From positions 1 through 32,070 of the forward strand of contig JANQIB010000003.1 of the NCBI GenBank assembly GCA_028282385.1: DNA of 32,070 nucleotides. Reading direction: 5' to 3'. The stretch comes from Alphaproteobacteria bacterium. GTDB taxonomy: Bacteria; Pseudomonadota; Alphaproteobacteria; Micavibrionales; Micavibrionaceae. This document shows, piece by piece, positions 24,092-32,070 of the stretch. The position numbers and the translations under genes are program-made. The notes below the pieces were generated by a model. The model saw nothing but the letters and a program-made list of their open reading frames with translations, ran no database searches and was not told the origin of the DNA. Each line of letters starts with the position of its first letter. The stretch's first letter is position 1.

Positions 24092-25036
24092 TTAGATCCG
24101 GCCCATCGCCAGGTATTTTTCGCGCCGGGCTGTGATAATCTTGTCTTTATCCCACGGGGTGAGATCATTCAGCGCCGCTTCGATTTGTTTTTCAACATTG
24201 TGAATGGTTTCTTTGTGGGTGCGGTGAGCGCCGCCAACCGGCTCTTTGATAATGCCGTCGATCAGCTTCAGTTGATGCAGATCCTGCGCGGTCAGTTTAA
24301 GAGCGGAGGCCGCATCACCGGCATGGGAGGCACTGCGCCAGAGAATAGAGGCGCAGCCTTCAGGTGAAATTACCGAATAAATAGAATGTTCGAGCATGTA
24401 GACCCGGTCTGCCGTTGCAATGGCAATCGCGCCGCCGGAACCGCCTTCGCCGATAATGACGGAGATGATTGGCACGCCGACATTTAAACAGGTTTCAATC
24501 GAACGGGCGATCGCTTCCGCCTGGCCGCGTTCTTCCGCGCCGCGCCCTGGATAAGCGCCGGCCGTATCGACAAGTGTCAGGATTGGAAGCTGGAACTGGC
24601 CGGCCATTTTCATCAGGCGCTGGGCTTTGCGGTAACCTTCCGGGCGTGCCATGCCGAAATTATGATGCAAACGGCTTTCCGTGTCGTGGCCGCGTTCATG
24701 CCCCATCACGACAACAGAGCGTCCCTGGAACCGGCCAAGTCCACCAAGCAGAGCATTGTCTTCGGCAAAGTTCCGGTCACCGGCCAGCGGTGTGAAATCA
24801 GAAATAAAACCGTTCACATAGTTCAGGAAATGGGGACGGTCACCGTGGCGGGCCACCTGGACTTTTTGCGCCGGAGTTAATTTCGCGTAGGCGTCATTGA
24901 GCAGGCGCACGATTTTATTTTGCATGCGTGAAATTTCATCATCGATATTCAAAGATGAATCGCTGTCGACTTTTTGCAGTTCGGCAATCTTGCCCTCAAG
25001 CTCCAAAATCGGTTTTTCAAAATCAAGCTGGCTCAT
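24092..25036 (-). CDS. accA: Acetyl-CoA carboxylase carboxyltransferase subunit alpha
   Basis: AccA and AccD transfer the carboxyl group from biotin to acetyl-CoA, giving malonyl-CoA for fatty acid synthesis. The 314-residue product shows family hallmarks: the N-terminal helix LDFEKPILELEGKIAELQ, RPHFLNYVNGFISDFTPLAGDR, VVMGHERGHD, GYRKAQRLMKMAGQF, DTAGAYPGRGAEERGQAEAI, and the IGEGGSGGAIAIATADRVYMLEHSIYSVISPEGCA oxyanion region. Length matches the family. It is convergent with the RHH regulator (4-base gap) and lies about 100 bases after the small Cys-rich gene on the same strand. accD is not in the window. Confidence 0.97.
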   Translation of the reverse strand: MSQLDFEKPILELEGKIAELQKVDSDSSLNIDDEISRMQNKIVRLLNDAYAKLTPAQKVQVARHGDRPHFLNYVNGFISDFTPLAGDRNFAEDNALLGGLGRFQGRSVVVMGHERGHDTESRLHHNFGMARPEGYRKAQRLMKMAGQFQLPILTLVDTAGAYPGRGAEERGQAEAIARSIETCLNVGVPIISVIIGEGGSGGAIAIATADRVYMLEHSIYSVISPEGCASILWRSASHAGDAASALKLTAQDLHQLKLIDGIIKEPVGGAHRTHKETIHNVEKQIEAALNDLTPWDKDKIITARREKYLAMGRI

Positions 25037-25142
25037 TTGTCGTAAAACCCTCTAAATCAAAGTCCAGAATATTTAGCAAATCAGGGCAGGGAAGGCAAAT
25101 GGACTTATGCCATTGTTCCGGTTGTTATGTTTTTATACGATT

Positions 25143-25340
25143 TTAAGATTTCAGGTTAATTTCGGGAGTGCCCGTGCAGGACGTGCAGCCACAGCCGCAG
25201 CCGTGAGTTGTTGTTTCAAGCTTTTTATTGCCGGTATCGACTTCGGAATGCGTTGCGTTTGCTTTTTCCGGTTGTCCAAATTGCAGGGCAGCGGCAACAA
25301 CCATAAACACACCAAAGACTTTTAAAATGATTTTGCTCAT
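25143..25340 (-). CDS. Small secreted Cys/Gly-rich peptide, unknown
   Basis: The 65-residue product from the ATG at 25340 has a Sec-type signal peptide (MSKIILKVFGVFMVVAAALQ, likely cleaved after KANA). The short mature part of about 36 residues ends in HGCGCGCTSCTGTPEINLKS. The four clustered cysteines would suit metal binding, disulfide cross-linking or peptide maturation. I recognise no family. A GTG at 25364 would give a longer N-terminus, but the signal peptide begins naturally at 25340, with an AGGG upstream. It lies between accA and xerD on the same strand. A hairpin terminator lies upstream of it, toward xerD, so it probably has its own promoter in the AT-rich stretch 25345-25410. Confidence 0.7.
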   Translation of the reverse strand: MSKIILKVFGVFMVVAAALQFGQPEKANATHSEVDTGNKKLETTTHGCGCGCTSCTGTPEINLKS

Positions 25341-25415
25341 GCAGCTTATTCCCTCATAAAACACCCTAATACATATTTTATCATTATTATAAGTATAATA
25401 TCAAAAAACAAAAAA

Positions 25416-25440
25416 CGCCGTGAAAACACGGCGCTTTTTT
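25416..25440 (-). terminator. Rho-independent terminator after xerD
   Basis: CGCCGTG (25416-25422) and CACGGCG (25427-25433) form a perfect 7-bp stem with an AAAA loop. T-rich tracts lie on both sides: A-runs at 25403-25415 read as T on the minus strand, and TTTTTT is at 25435-25440. It sits 23 bases beyond the xerD stop and can act bidirectionally. Confidence 0.9.
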
Positions 25441-25462
25441 AAAACCTTAATTTAAAATCTAA

Positions 25463-26455
25463 TTATTTTTTCCCGGCTGTTTTGCTCATCGGGTGTTTGT
25501 CTTCCACCGTGTCTTTGAGCTTGTCGCCAAGAATATGTGTATAGATTTGCGTTGTCGCAATGTCGGCATGGCCGAGCATTTTCTGCACACTGCGGAGGTC
25601 CGCGCCGCGGGCCAGCAGATGCGTGGCAAAAGCGTGACGCAGGATATGCGGGCTGACTTTACCTTCTTCGATCTCTGCCGCGCGGGACAGGTCTTTGAGA
25701 AGCTGAGCAAAGCGCTGACGTGTCAGGTGGCCTTTTTCAGATGTCTTGGACGGAAAGACCCACTGGGCCTGCGTGCCTTTATCATCCGGGCCGATAAACT
25801 GCGTCCGCACAGCCATATAATCTTTCATCGCTTTTTGTGCCGGATCAGACAGAGGTACCATGCGCTCACGGCCGCCTTTTCCTTCAACCATCAGGTATTG
25901 CGTATCTTCGGCGATCGCTGACATTGGCAAACCAACAAGCTCAGAAACGCGAAGACCGGTTGCATAGAGCATTTCCAGCAGGCAAACCAGACGAACTGAA
26001 TCTGCGCCGCCGCCTTCACCTGCTGTTTTGATTAGGTGAGAGACTTCCTGCTCGCTCAGCGTTTTCGGCAGAGTGCGTGTTTGTTTCGGGCTTTCAATTG
26101 TAGATGTCGGGTCCTCTTCACGAACGCCTTCTGAAATCAGATATTTGTAATATTGACGCAGGGCAGACAAACGGCGTGCGACAGTGCGAACCGCGATTTG
26201 CGCTTTGTTAGAACCCTTTGTATGAATTTTTTGACTTAAATCCTGAATATAAGCTTTGAGGTCCGCTGTACCGGCAGCGTTAATATCATTGCCGCGTTCC
26301 TTCTTCAGGAACTGGCTGACATCTGCCAGGTCACGCTTATAGGCCTGAATCGTGTTATTTGCTGCGCCGCGCTCCGCCGCCAGCATATCAAGAAACGAAT
26401 AGACGCTCGGATGTAATTCCGGCTCTGGTAATTTTGGACGACCTGGACGACCCAT
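25463..26455 (-). CDS. xerD: Site-specific tyrosine recombinase XerD
   Basis: XerD, with XerC, resolves chromosome dimers at dif. The 330-residue product has the SAM-like core-binding N-terminal domain (SVYSFLDMLAAERGAANNTIQAYKRDL). The catalytic domain follows, with R169 (TGLRVSEL), a Lys in EGKGGRERMVP, H270-x2-R273 (SPHILRHAFATHLL), H296 (LGHADIATTQIYTH) and nucleophile Y305. The length is slightly more than usual owing to short insertions. The start is fixed by a GGAG inside the preceding gene's end; the stop of that gene is two bases upstream. It is housekeeping Xer rather than a mobile-element integrase, as the neighbours are conserved chromosomal genes. Confidence 0.94.
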   Translation of the reverse strand: MGRPGRPKLPEPELHPSVYSFLDMLAAERGAANNTIQAYKRDLADVSQFLKKERGNDINAAGTADLKAYIQDLSQKIHTKGSNKAQIAVRTVARRLSALRQYYKYLISEGVREEDPTSTIESPKQTRTLPKTLSEQEVSHLIKTAGEGGGADSVRLVCLLEMLYATGLRVSELVGLPMSAIAEDTQYLMVEGKGGRERMVPLSDPAQKAMKDYMAVRTQFIGPDDKGTQAQWVFPSKTSEKGHLTRQRFAQLLKDLSRAAEIEEGKVSPHILRHAFATHLLARGADLRSVQKMLGHADIATTQIYTHILGDKLKDTVEDKHPMSKTAGKK

Positions 26456-26457
26456 TT

Positions 26458-28161
26458 TTATTCTCCTTTTTTGTTAAAGATGATTTCCGCGAGGCCCCTT
26501 TGGGCGGCCATTTGGACATCATCTATGTATCCCACATTTTTCAGACTGCTCAGCGTTACGCTTATAACGGATGGCGGTGTCTCAGTGATCCGCGCATCCA
26601 GCGCTTTTAGAACGTTCAGAACAGTAAGTCCAGATTGTTCTTTTCGCGCCGGTGTCTTTATGTCTTTTTCGAGACTGTCCAGATCCATTCCATAATCGGA
26701 AGGCTCTGTCAAGCTCGATTGTTTTTCATAAACTATTAACAATTGTTCGTCAAGCATCTTTTTTCTATTCAAACTTTCAAGAATTGCAAGGGCTTGGCCA
26801 AAATGATCCGGAAAAATAATATTTTCACTCTCTAAGGGGAAAACTTTGTTTTTTTCAAGGTTTTCTTTATTTCCGGTGAGGGCGCTAACTATCTGTAAAT
26901 ATACATAATTTTTAAAATCTAAGGTTGCGACCTCTCGTAGCCGCTCTATCCAGACATCCGGAATGTCTTTGCCGGCATACAAAAAGATACTGATTATTTT
27001 CAGGATATCTTTTTTTTCACTCTTTTCAGGATTATAGGTCATCAAAAGCGGGCTATAGGCGGCTAAAACGGGTAAGGATAATTCTGTGGATAACTTTTCC
27101 GTGAGAGCCGTGGCCTTTTCTGCTTCGTCTTCAGTCTTTTCAATGCGCTGATAATCCTCATCCGCTTTTCTGAAGGTTGCAGGGGAAATCAGGTCTCTTT
27201 CCAGGGCTTCGCGCAGGAAAGGGATTTTCAGCTGATCAGGCAGAGTCTTGTCCCGCCGGTAAAGCATCAGCAGGTCTGAGGGCACGGTCGCAATAATATC
27301 GGGGGTAAACAGGTTTGCGTCATATTGAATACGGCTTTTGGCAAAAACCAGTCCGCGCTCCAAAGGGGTGAGGGCAGACAGGCGGCGTGTATCAAGCGCA
27401 GGAATGGAAAAAAGCTCATCGGTAAAGACGGATAAAAGCGTGTCGCTACCTGTCAGGGCAGTTATATCTTCGTTGTAACCAAGTTCCAGGGCGCAGGCGG
27501 AATCGAGTTTTTTGAAAAACGCCCTGTCCATGTAATTTGCGGCGATGACTTTTTCTTCCAGGCAGGCGGTGGGCAGATCGCCATTATAAAGAATCAATAA
27601 AACGCCGATTTCGGCCAGCTTTTCATGCGGCGGGGTTTTAACGCTATCCGTATAGAGCTTGTAGGCTTCGTCATACCAGCCATTTGCAATGAGTTTTTGA
27701 AGGCGGATCGTCAGAAAATCCTCGCCCTGTTCCAGGATGTCGGGGCTGTCAACGTCATCCATCTCCGCGGCAGTCAGTGAAAGCCGTGTTTTAAATTTCT
27801 GCATGCCCGGAAAAGGCTGATCCGGTTTCAGAGCTTTCAAAAGCGGGGTGATGTCTTCGCGGTCCTGGTCTTTCCAGAGGGCCTTTCCCAAAGAACCGCC
27901 AATGATAGTATGGTAGCTCCCGGATTCTTCATAAGGCTTCATCTCTTCTGCTGAAATCATTTGAGGTTCTGCTGGTGGGACTTCTTCAGGCGATTCTTCG
28001 ACGGGCGGAAGATCCTCCTGCGCAGGATCAAAATTCTCTAAAAGACCGTCTATGAGGATTTCATCCAGCCAGATATCCTCTTCCATATCTGCCCTGGCCG
28101 TCAACGGACCCGCGGCGCAGAGTGCAAAAAGCAGGAAAGAAACAATCATTTTCAAAGCCAT
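26458..28161 (-). CDS. Large exported protein of unknown function, upstream of xerD
   Basis: The 567-residue product begins with a Sec signal peptide (MALKMIVSFLLFALCAAG, likely cleaved after ARA). An acidic Pro/Glu-rich linker follows (about 43-70). The remaining approx. 490 residues look all-helical, with recurrent amphipathic segments resembling alpha-solenoid or TPR-like packing (for example NGWYDEAYKLYTDSV). There is no catalytic motif, lipobox or membrane segment. I do not recognise the family. The ATG at 28161 has AAGGAG six bases upstream; the TTG immediately before it is not needed. It overlaps no gene and ends two bases before xerD, indicating one transcript. It is divergent from aroK across 114 bases. 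It may be a periplasmic structural or envelope-associated protein; that is inference. Confidence 0.78.
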   Translation of the reverse strand: MALKMIVSFLLFALCAAGPLTARADMEEDIWLDEILIDGLLENFDPAQEDLPPVEESPEEVPPAEPQMISAEEMKPYEESGSYHTIIGGSLGKALWKDQDREDITPLLKALKPDQPFPGMQKFKTRLSLTAAEMDDVDSPDILEQGEDFLTIRLQKLIANGWYDEAYKLYTDSVKTPPHEKLAEIGVLLILYNGDLPTACLEEKVIAANYMDRAFFKKLDSACALELGYNEDITALTGSDTLLSVFTDELFSIPALDTRRLSALTPLERGLVFAKSRIQYDANLFTPDIIATVPSDLLMLYRRDKTLPDQLKIPFLREALERDLISPATFRKADEDYQRIEKTEDEAEKATALTEKLSTELSLPVLAAYSPLLMTYNPEKSEKKDILKIISIFLYAGKDIPDVWIERLREVATLDFKNYVYLQIVSALTGNKENLEKNKVFPLESENIIFPDHFGQALAILESLNRKKMLDEQLLIVYEKQSSLTEPSDYGMDLDSLEKDIKTPARKEQSGLTVLNVLKALDARITETPPSVISVTLSSLKNVGYIDDVQMAAQRGLAEIIFNKKGE

Positions 28162-28275
28162 CAAAATCTCCTTGAGGGGCCGACTCTACGCGCCGCGCGC
28201 AGAGTTTTCAATTGCCCGGCATATGTATTTATGTCACTTAAGTCCGTTACTGTGTATAAACAAGTAGGCGTTTTT

Positions 28276-28845
28276 ATGGCTGAATTAACAAAAGATTTCA
28301 TGCAGGCAGTTCACGATTATCTCATCAAAAACAAGAAAAGCCTGGCGCTCATCGGGATGATGGGAGTCGGCAAGAGCGAGGTCGGCCAGATTTTGGCACG
28401 AAAGCTCAGCCTGCCTTTGCAGGAAGTCGATGAAATCATTGTTGAAAGCGCCGGAAAATCCATTGCTGGTATTTTTAAGGAAGAAGGGGAAGCCCGTTTT
28501 CGGGAGCTTGAATTACAGGTGACCGGCAGGCTTTTATCAGAGCCCTGTATTCTGTCTACGGGCGGCGGCGCTTATATTGAGGCGAGCACCCGCGGGGTGA
28601 TTGATCAGAACGCGATTGCAGTTTGGCTCAATGCTGACCCCAAAGAGGTTTATGACAGAATTAAGGGGGATCAGGCCAGGCCTTTGGTTGGGCTATCCTA
28701 TGAAGATTATGAAAGCAGGCTGGACAGCAGGCTGGATGATTACCGCAAGGCCCCGGTTCATGTGGATTGCCGCGGTCTGAATGTTGATGAGGTTGCCGAA
28801 AAAGTGCTTTCAAATACTGCCGAACACCTTAAACTCTCCTTATGA
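28276..28845 (+). CDS. aroK: Shikimate kinase
   Basis: Shikimate kinase phosphorylates shikimate at O3 in aromatic amino acid synthesis. From the ATG at 28276 (MAELTKDF) the product is 189 residues; a start at 28231 would add 15 residues upstream and is possible. Walker A is GMMGVGKS (27-34). The shikimate-binding acidic segment reads EVDEII (50-55), where the usual two Asp are one Glu and one Asp. Other conserved residues are the R-F-R block EARFRELEL (72-80), GGGA (96-99) and the lid Arg in QARPLVG. Its stop overlaps the aroB start as ATGA (28842-28845), so the two are translationally coupled. Confidence 0.95.
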   Translation: MAELTKDFMQAVHDYLIKNKKSLALIGMMGVGKSEVGQILARKLSLPLQEVDEIIVESAGKSIAGIFKEEGEARFRELELQVTGRLLSEPCILSTGGGAYIEASTRGVIDQNAIAVWLNADPKEVYDRIKGDQARPLVGLSYEDYESRLDSRLDDYRKAPVHVDCRGLNVDEVAEKVLSNTAEHLKLSL

Positions 28846-29936
28846 CACAAACACTTACTGTTGATCTGGGCGCGCGGTCCTATCCGGTTCATATCGGGCA
28901 GGGGATATTAGACGCGGCGGCAGAGCATATTCCGCTCGATCTTACGGGCCGGAAAATTTTTATCCTGTTTGATAAAAATACTGAAAGCTATGCCGCGTCG
29001 CTTGAGCAGGCGCTGGCGGGGAAAACAGGGGAGATTTGTTCTTTTGGCATTGAGGGCGGTGAACTGACCAAGAGCCTGGCAAAGTTGGATGAGGTTTTAG
29101 GCTGGATGCTGGAGCGCCGCGTGGATCGTCATAGTATCCTGTTTGCGTGTGGCGGCGGAGTGATTGGCGATCTTGGCGGGTTTACAGCGTCTGTGACGTT
29201 ACGCGGCATTCCTTATGTGCAGGTGCCGACAACCTTGCTTGCGCAGGTCGATAGTTCGGTCGGCGGGAAAACGGGGATTAATTCACCGCATGGAAAAAAC
29301 CTGATTGGCAGTTTTTATCAACCGGCTGCCGTGCTTTGTGATCTGGACACGCTGCAAACACTTCCTGAACGTGAGCTCAAGGCCGGTTATGCGGAGATCG
29401 TGAAATATGGCCTGATCAACAAGCCTGATTTTTTTGACTGGCTAAAACAAAACGGTGAAAAGCTTTTGGCGCTGGAGAGCGGAGCGCTTGCTCATGCGGT
29501 GTTCACAAGTTGCCAGGATAAGGCGGAGATCGTCGCTGCCGATGAGCGTGAATCAGGTCAGCGCGCGCTGCTCAATCTTGGTCATACTTTTGGTCATGCT
29601 TTTGAGGCCTCTGCCGGATATGATGGCAGTCTTTTGCATGGTGAAGCGGTTTCAATTGGCATGGTTTGCGCTTTTGCCTTATCTGTCAAAATGGGATTAT
29701 GCGCGCAGGACGATTTTGAAACCATGCGCGCGCATTTGATTTCGATGGGATTAAAAACATCGTTGCAAGGCACTCCCTTAAAAGATGATGCAGAAGCGCT
29801 TTATGGTTTGATGCAAGGGGATAAAAAGATGGACCGGGGTGTTTTAAAATTTATTTTAGTGCGCGGAATCGGTCAGGCGTTTGTGAGTAGTGATGTTAAA
29901 AAAGAAGATGTCATAGAGGTTTTGGAGAATGTTTAG
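28842..29936 (+). CDS. aroB: 3-Dehydroquinate synthase
   Basis: AroB converts DAHP to 3-dehydroquinate using NAD and a divalent metal. The 364-residue product shows the NAD-binding GGGVIGDLGGF, the VPTTLLAQVDSSVGGKTGIN core, HGKNLIGSFYQP, the metal ligand Glu in LKAGYAEIVKYG, and His in LLNLGHTFGHAFEA followed by LLHGEAVSIGM. The length is typical. It starts inside the aroK stop (ATGA). A family A palindrome follows the stop and separates it from the CBS gene. Confidence 0.97.
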   Translation: MTQTLTVDLGARSYPVHIGQGILDAAAEHIPLDLTGRKIFILFDKNTESYAASLEQALAGKTGEICSFGIEGGELTKSLAKLDEVLGWMLERRVDRHSILFACGGGVIGDLGGFTASVTLRGIPYVQVPTTLLAQVDSSVGGKTGINSPHGKNLIGSFYQPAAVLCDLDTLQTLPERELKAGYAEIVKYGLINKPDFFDWLKQNGEKLLALESGALAHAVFTSCQDKAEIVAADERESGQRALLNLGHTFGHAFEASAGYDGSLLHGEAVSIGMVCAFALSVKMGLCAQDDFETMRAHLISMGLKTSLQGTPLKDDAEALYGLMQGDKKMDRGVLKFILVRGIGQAFVSSDVKKEDVIEVLENV

Positions 29937-29947
29937 GGACATAACCC

Positions 29948-30033
29948 GTCATTGCGAGGAGGCCGTAAGGCCGACGCGGCAATCCAGAACCGCAATCACG
30001 ATTTCTGGATTGCTTCGCTACGCTCGCAATGAC
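29948..30033. repeat. Palindromic repeat, family A copy 3
   Basis: The outer arms GTCATTGCGAG (29948-29958) and CTCGCAATGAC (30023-30033) are perfect. The inner arms are GCAATCCAGAA and TTCTGGATTGC. It has the same arrangement as 1022-1115. It lies between aroB and the CBS gene, ending 19 bases before the latter's start. Confidence 0.88.
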
Positions 30034-30052
30034 AAAGAAGGGTACGTATGAC

Positions 30053-31318
30053 ATGGATTTTTGGGTTTCAGTCGGTTTTATTTTTGTTTTGATTTGCCTG
30101 TCCGGATTTTTCTCCGGCTCTGAAACGGCGATGACAGCAGCCTCGCGCGGGCGTTTGCATGGCTGGGAGAAGGAAGGCAGCAAGGGCGCTGCGCGGGTTA
30201 ACAAATTGCGGGAGAAAAAAGACCGCCTGATCGGCGCGCTTTTACTTGGTAATAACCTTGTCAATATTTTGGCCTCGGCGATGGCTACCAGCGTGCTGAT
30301 TAAGCTCTTTGGCGAGGCGGGGGTCGTTTATGCTACGCTGGGCATGACGTTACTGGTTTTGATTTTTGCCGAAGTGTTGCCAAAAACTTACGCCCTTCAC
30401 CATGCCGATAAAATGTCGGTGGCGATTTCACCTGTCATCCAGCTTTTCGTCTGGATCTTTGCCCCCTTTGCGACCTCTATTACATGGTTCGTGCGCAGTA
30501 TTCTGAAACTGCTTGGCGCGGATGTATCTAAAGTGTCTGCAGGGTCTCATACGGAAGTGCTGCGCGGGGTGATTGAACTTCACGAGGGAGCCGAGCAGGA
30601 AGTGCAGGATCAGCGCGCGATGCTCCGTTCTATTCTTGACCTGGCCGATGTTGAGGTGGAAGAGATTATGACCCACCGGAAAAATGTTGAGATGATCGAT
30701 GCGGACGATCCGGTTGAAAAAATCATCGATGATGTGCTGCAAAGCCCCTATACGCGTTTGCCGGTCTTTAGTGGGGAGAAAGACAATATTATCGGTGTAC
30801 TTCACGCCAAGGCACTCTTGCGCGAACTGCGCGCGCATGCCGGAACCCATACGCATATGGAGATTGCCGAGCTGGCGGCTGAGCCGTGGTATATCCCGGA
30901 GAGCACAACCTTGTATGACCAGCTTCAGGCCTTTCGCTCGCGGCGTGAGCATTTTGCCGTTGTGGTCGATGAGTATGGTGCGTTTATGGGGATTGTCACA
31001 CTCGAAGATATTCTGGAGGAAATCGTCGGTGAAATTGATGATGAGCATGACATTGCCGTCTCCGGTGTGCGCAAACAGGTTGGCGGCGGCTTTTTGGTCG
31101 ATGGAGATGTGACGATCCGCGATCTGAACCGGGAATTTGACTGGGAGCTGCCAGATGATGAGGATTATTCAACGCTCGCCGGGTTGATTATCCACGAGGC
31201 CAAGGCCATTCCGGAGCCGGGGCAAACCTTTACCTTTTACGATTTCCGTTTTGAGATTGTAAAAAAGCAGCGCAACCAGATCACGCTGGTACGCGTTTTG
31301 CCACCTTTAGGCGATTAA
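30053..31318 (+). CDS. HlyC/CorC (CNNM/DUF21-CBS) transporter-family protein
   Basis: The family is linked to Mg2+/Co2+ efflux or homeostasis, though the biochemical role is debated. From the ATG at 30053 (MDFWVSVGF) the product is 421 residues; the frame also opens at 30029 inside a repeat, which is less likely. The DUF21 domain (about 1-180) has several membrane helices (VSVGFIFVLICLSGFF first) and the signature SGSETAMTA. A CBS pair follows: the MTHRKNVEMIDADDP start and the second half HFAVVVDEYGAFMGIVTLEDILEEIVGEI. A CorC_HlyC C-terminal domain ends with LVRVLPPLGD. An AAGAAGGG lies about eleven bases upstream. The stop overlaps the convergent secA stop by four bases. Confidence 0.92.
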   Translation: MDFWVSVGFIFVLICLSGFFSGSETAMTAASRGRLHGWEKEGSKGAARVNKLREKKDRLIGALLLGNNLVNILASAMATSVLIKLFGEAGVVYATLGMTLLVLIFAEVLPKTYALHHADKMSVAISPVIQLFVWIFAPFATSITWFVRSILKLLGADVSKVSAGSHTEVLRGVIELHEGAEQEVQDQRAMLRSILDLADVEVEEIMTHRKNVEMIDADDPVEKIIDDVLQSPYTRLPVFSGEKDNIIGVLHAKALLRELRAHAGTHTHMEIAELAAEPWYIPESTTLYDQLQAFRSRREHFAVVVDEYGAFMGIVTLEDILEEIVGEIDDEHDIAVSGVRKQVGGGFLVDGDVTIRDLNREFDWELPDDEDYSTLAGLIIHEAKAIPEPGQTFTFYDFRFEIVKKQRNQITLVRVLPPLGD

Positions 31319-32070
31319 CCCACTTTCCCGTGACAATATTTGTACTTTTTGCCGGAGCCGCAGGGGCAGGGGGCGTTACGTGGCGTCTTGGTCCAGGTTG
31401 CCGGATCGTTTGGGTCAAATTCGTTGCGGATCGGTGCAATCACGGGTCCCGGGGCGGCGCGTTTCTTTTTCTGTTTCTCGGTAAGCTCTCCTGTGCCCAT
31501 GAGCGCCGGATCTTCGCGGCCTTCATTTTGATAAGCGAACTGTGCGCCGGCCTGTTTTTTGATGGCTTCGACAATACGCGGATCGACCTGCACTTCGACA
31601 AGGCTTAAGGTTTGCGTCACGCTTTCACGGAGGTTGCCGAGCATTTGTTCAAAGAGTGCAAATGCTTCGGTCTTATATTCATTGAGCGGATCCCGTTGGC
31701 CGAAGGCGCGTAAGTTAATACCCTGCCGCAAATGATCAAGCGCCAGCAAATGTTCTTTCCAGTGCTGATCCAGAAGTTGTAACACGAATGCTTTTTGCAT
31801 GTCGCGGAATGGTTTTTCCCCGGCAGCGGCGATTTTGCTTTTCATTTTTTCATCGGAAGCTTCAATAATCCGCTCTTCCATTTCCGCTTCGCCGATTCCT
31901 TCTTCTTTTGCCCAATCTTTGATTGGCAGGTCGAGAGTTAGAACGCGCTGGCATTCGGTGGTGAGCAGGTCGGTATCCCACTGTTCAGCATAAGAGCCCA
32001 TCGGGATGCAACGCTCGACAATATCAATGATGACGTCGTGGCGCATTTCAGTGACAAGCTCGTCAATCTC
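31315..32070 (-). CDS. secA: Preprotein translocase subunit SecA (C-terminal part)
   Basis: SecA is the ATPase motor that drives preproteins through SecYEG. Only the final 251 residues are in the window, continuing past the right edge with EIDELVTEMRHDVI. Visible parts are the helical wing and scaffold region (DMQKAFVLQLLDQHWKEHLLALDHLRQGINLRAFGQRDPLNEYKTEAF), the polar linker, and the C-terminal SEC-C zinc motif NAPCPCGSGKKYKYCHG, which binds SecB and zinc. The stop lies next to the CBS gene's stop in a tail-to-tail overlap. The motor domains and start are outside the window. Confidence 0.97.
   Translation of the reverse strand, partial: EIDELVTEMRHDVIIDIVERCIPMGSYAEQWDTDLLTTECQRVLTLDLPIKDWAKEEGIGEAEMEERIIEASDEKMKSKIAAAGEKPFRDMQKAFVLQLLDQHWKEHLLALDHLRQGINLRAFGQRDPLNEYKTEAFALFEQMLGNLRESVTQTLSLVEVQVDPRIVEAIKKQAGAQFAYQNEGREDPALMGTGELTEKQKKKRAAPGPVIAPIRNEFDPNDPATWTKTPRNAPCPCGSGKKYKYCHGKVG

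Noticed and set aside
25463-26455. xerD as a mobile-element integrase
   Set aside because: The neighbours are conserved chromosomal genes, and no attachment site, tRNA or phage genes flank it.

Overview
This 32-kb window looks like ordinary chromosome from an alphaproteobacterium. It carries ffh, mtaB-ftsY, rpoH, carD, fdxA, clpX, sufE, hisS, the cobS/cobT pair beside a J-domain gene and bolA, an RHH_4-type regulator beside accA, xerD, aroK-aroB, a CorC-type CBS protein and secA. GC content is near 50% with AT-rich patches. Gene families and order fit Alphaproteobacteria. The dense palindromic repeats recall Micavibrio-like or Rickettsiales-like lineages, but that placement is only an inference. 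There is no prophage, transposase, CRISPR array, rRNA or recognisable tRNA.

Layout. 1-806: 5' part of ffh (minus). 1268-6244: plus-strand block with an unknown charged protein, an AstE/AspA-like deacylase, mtaB, ftsY and a methyltransferase-like protein. 6355-10126: minus-strand rpoH, a degenerate phosphatase-fold protein, a small protein, carD and fdxA. 10227-10430: small plus-strand ORF. 10427-16486: minus-strand run clpX, DHH phosphoesterase, phrB, COG2907-type flavoprotein, LD-carboxypeptidase. 16645-17070: sufE (plus). 17212-23176: minus-strand dnaJ-like, cobS, cobT, hisS, secreted protein. 23319-24087: bolA and RHH protein (plus). 24092-28161: minus-strand accA, small secreted Cys-rich peptide, xerD, and a large exported unknown. 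28276-31318: aroK, aroB, CBS protein (plus). 31315-32070: 3' end of secA (minus).

Functions. ffh, ftsY and secA serve protein targeting and export. mtaB and hisS serve tRNA modification and charging. rpoH, clpX and the J-domain protein belong to proteostasis. sufE, fdxA and bolA relate to Fe-S metabolism. phrB with the COG2907 flavoprotein resembles a light/oxidative-stress neighbourhood. aroK-aroB are shikimate-pathway genes.

The most striking feature is the repeat load. At least six families (here A-F) of short inverted-repeat elements occupy most intergenic gaps, and three copies lie inside housekeeping reading frames: mtaB, hisS and the 3' end of sufE. Two copies of family F abut the start codons of unrelated genes and share an identical 19-base segment covering the ribosome binding site and start codon. 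Other points of interest are a phosphatase homologue that has lost nearly all metal ligands, a hisS segment of about 32% GC next to its repeat insertion, a predicted near-leaderless gene, and a short secreted peptide ending in a Cys/Gly cluster.
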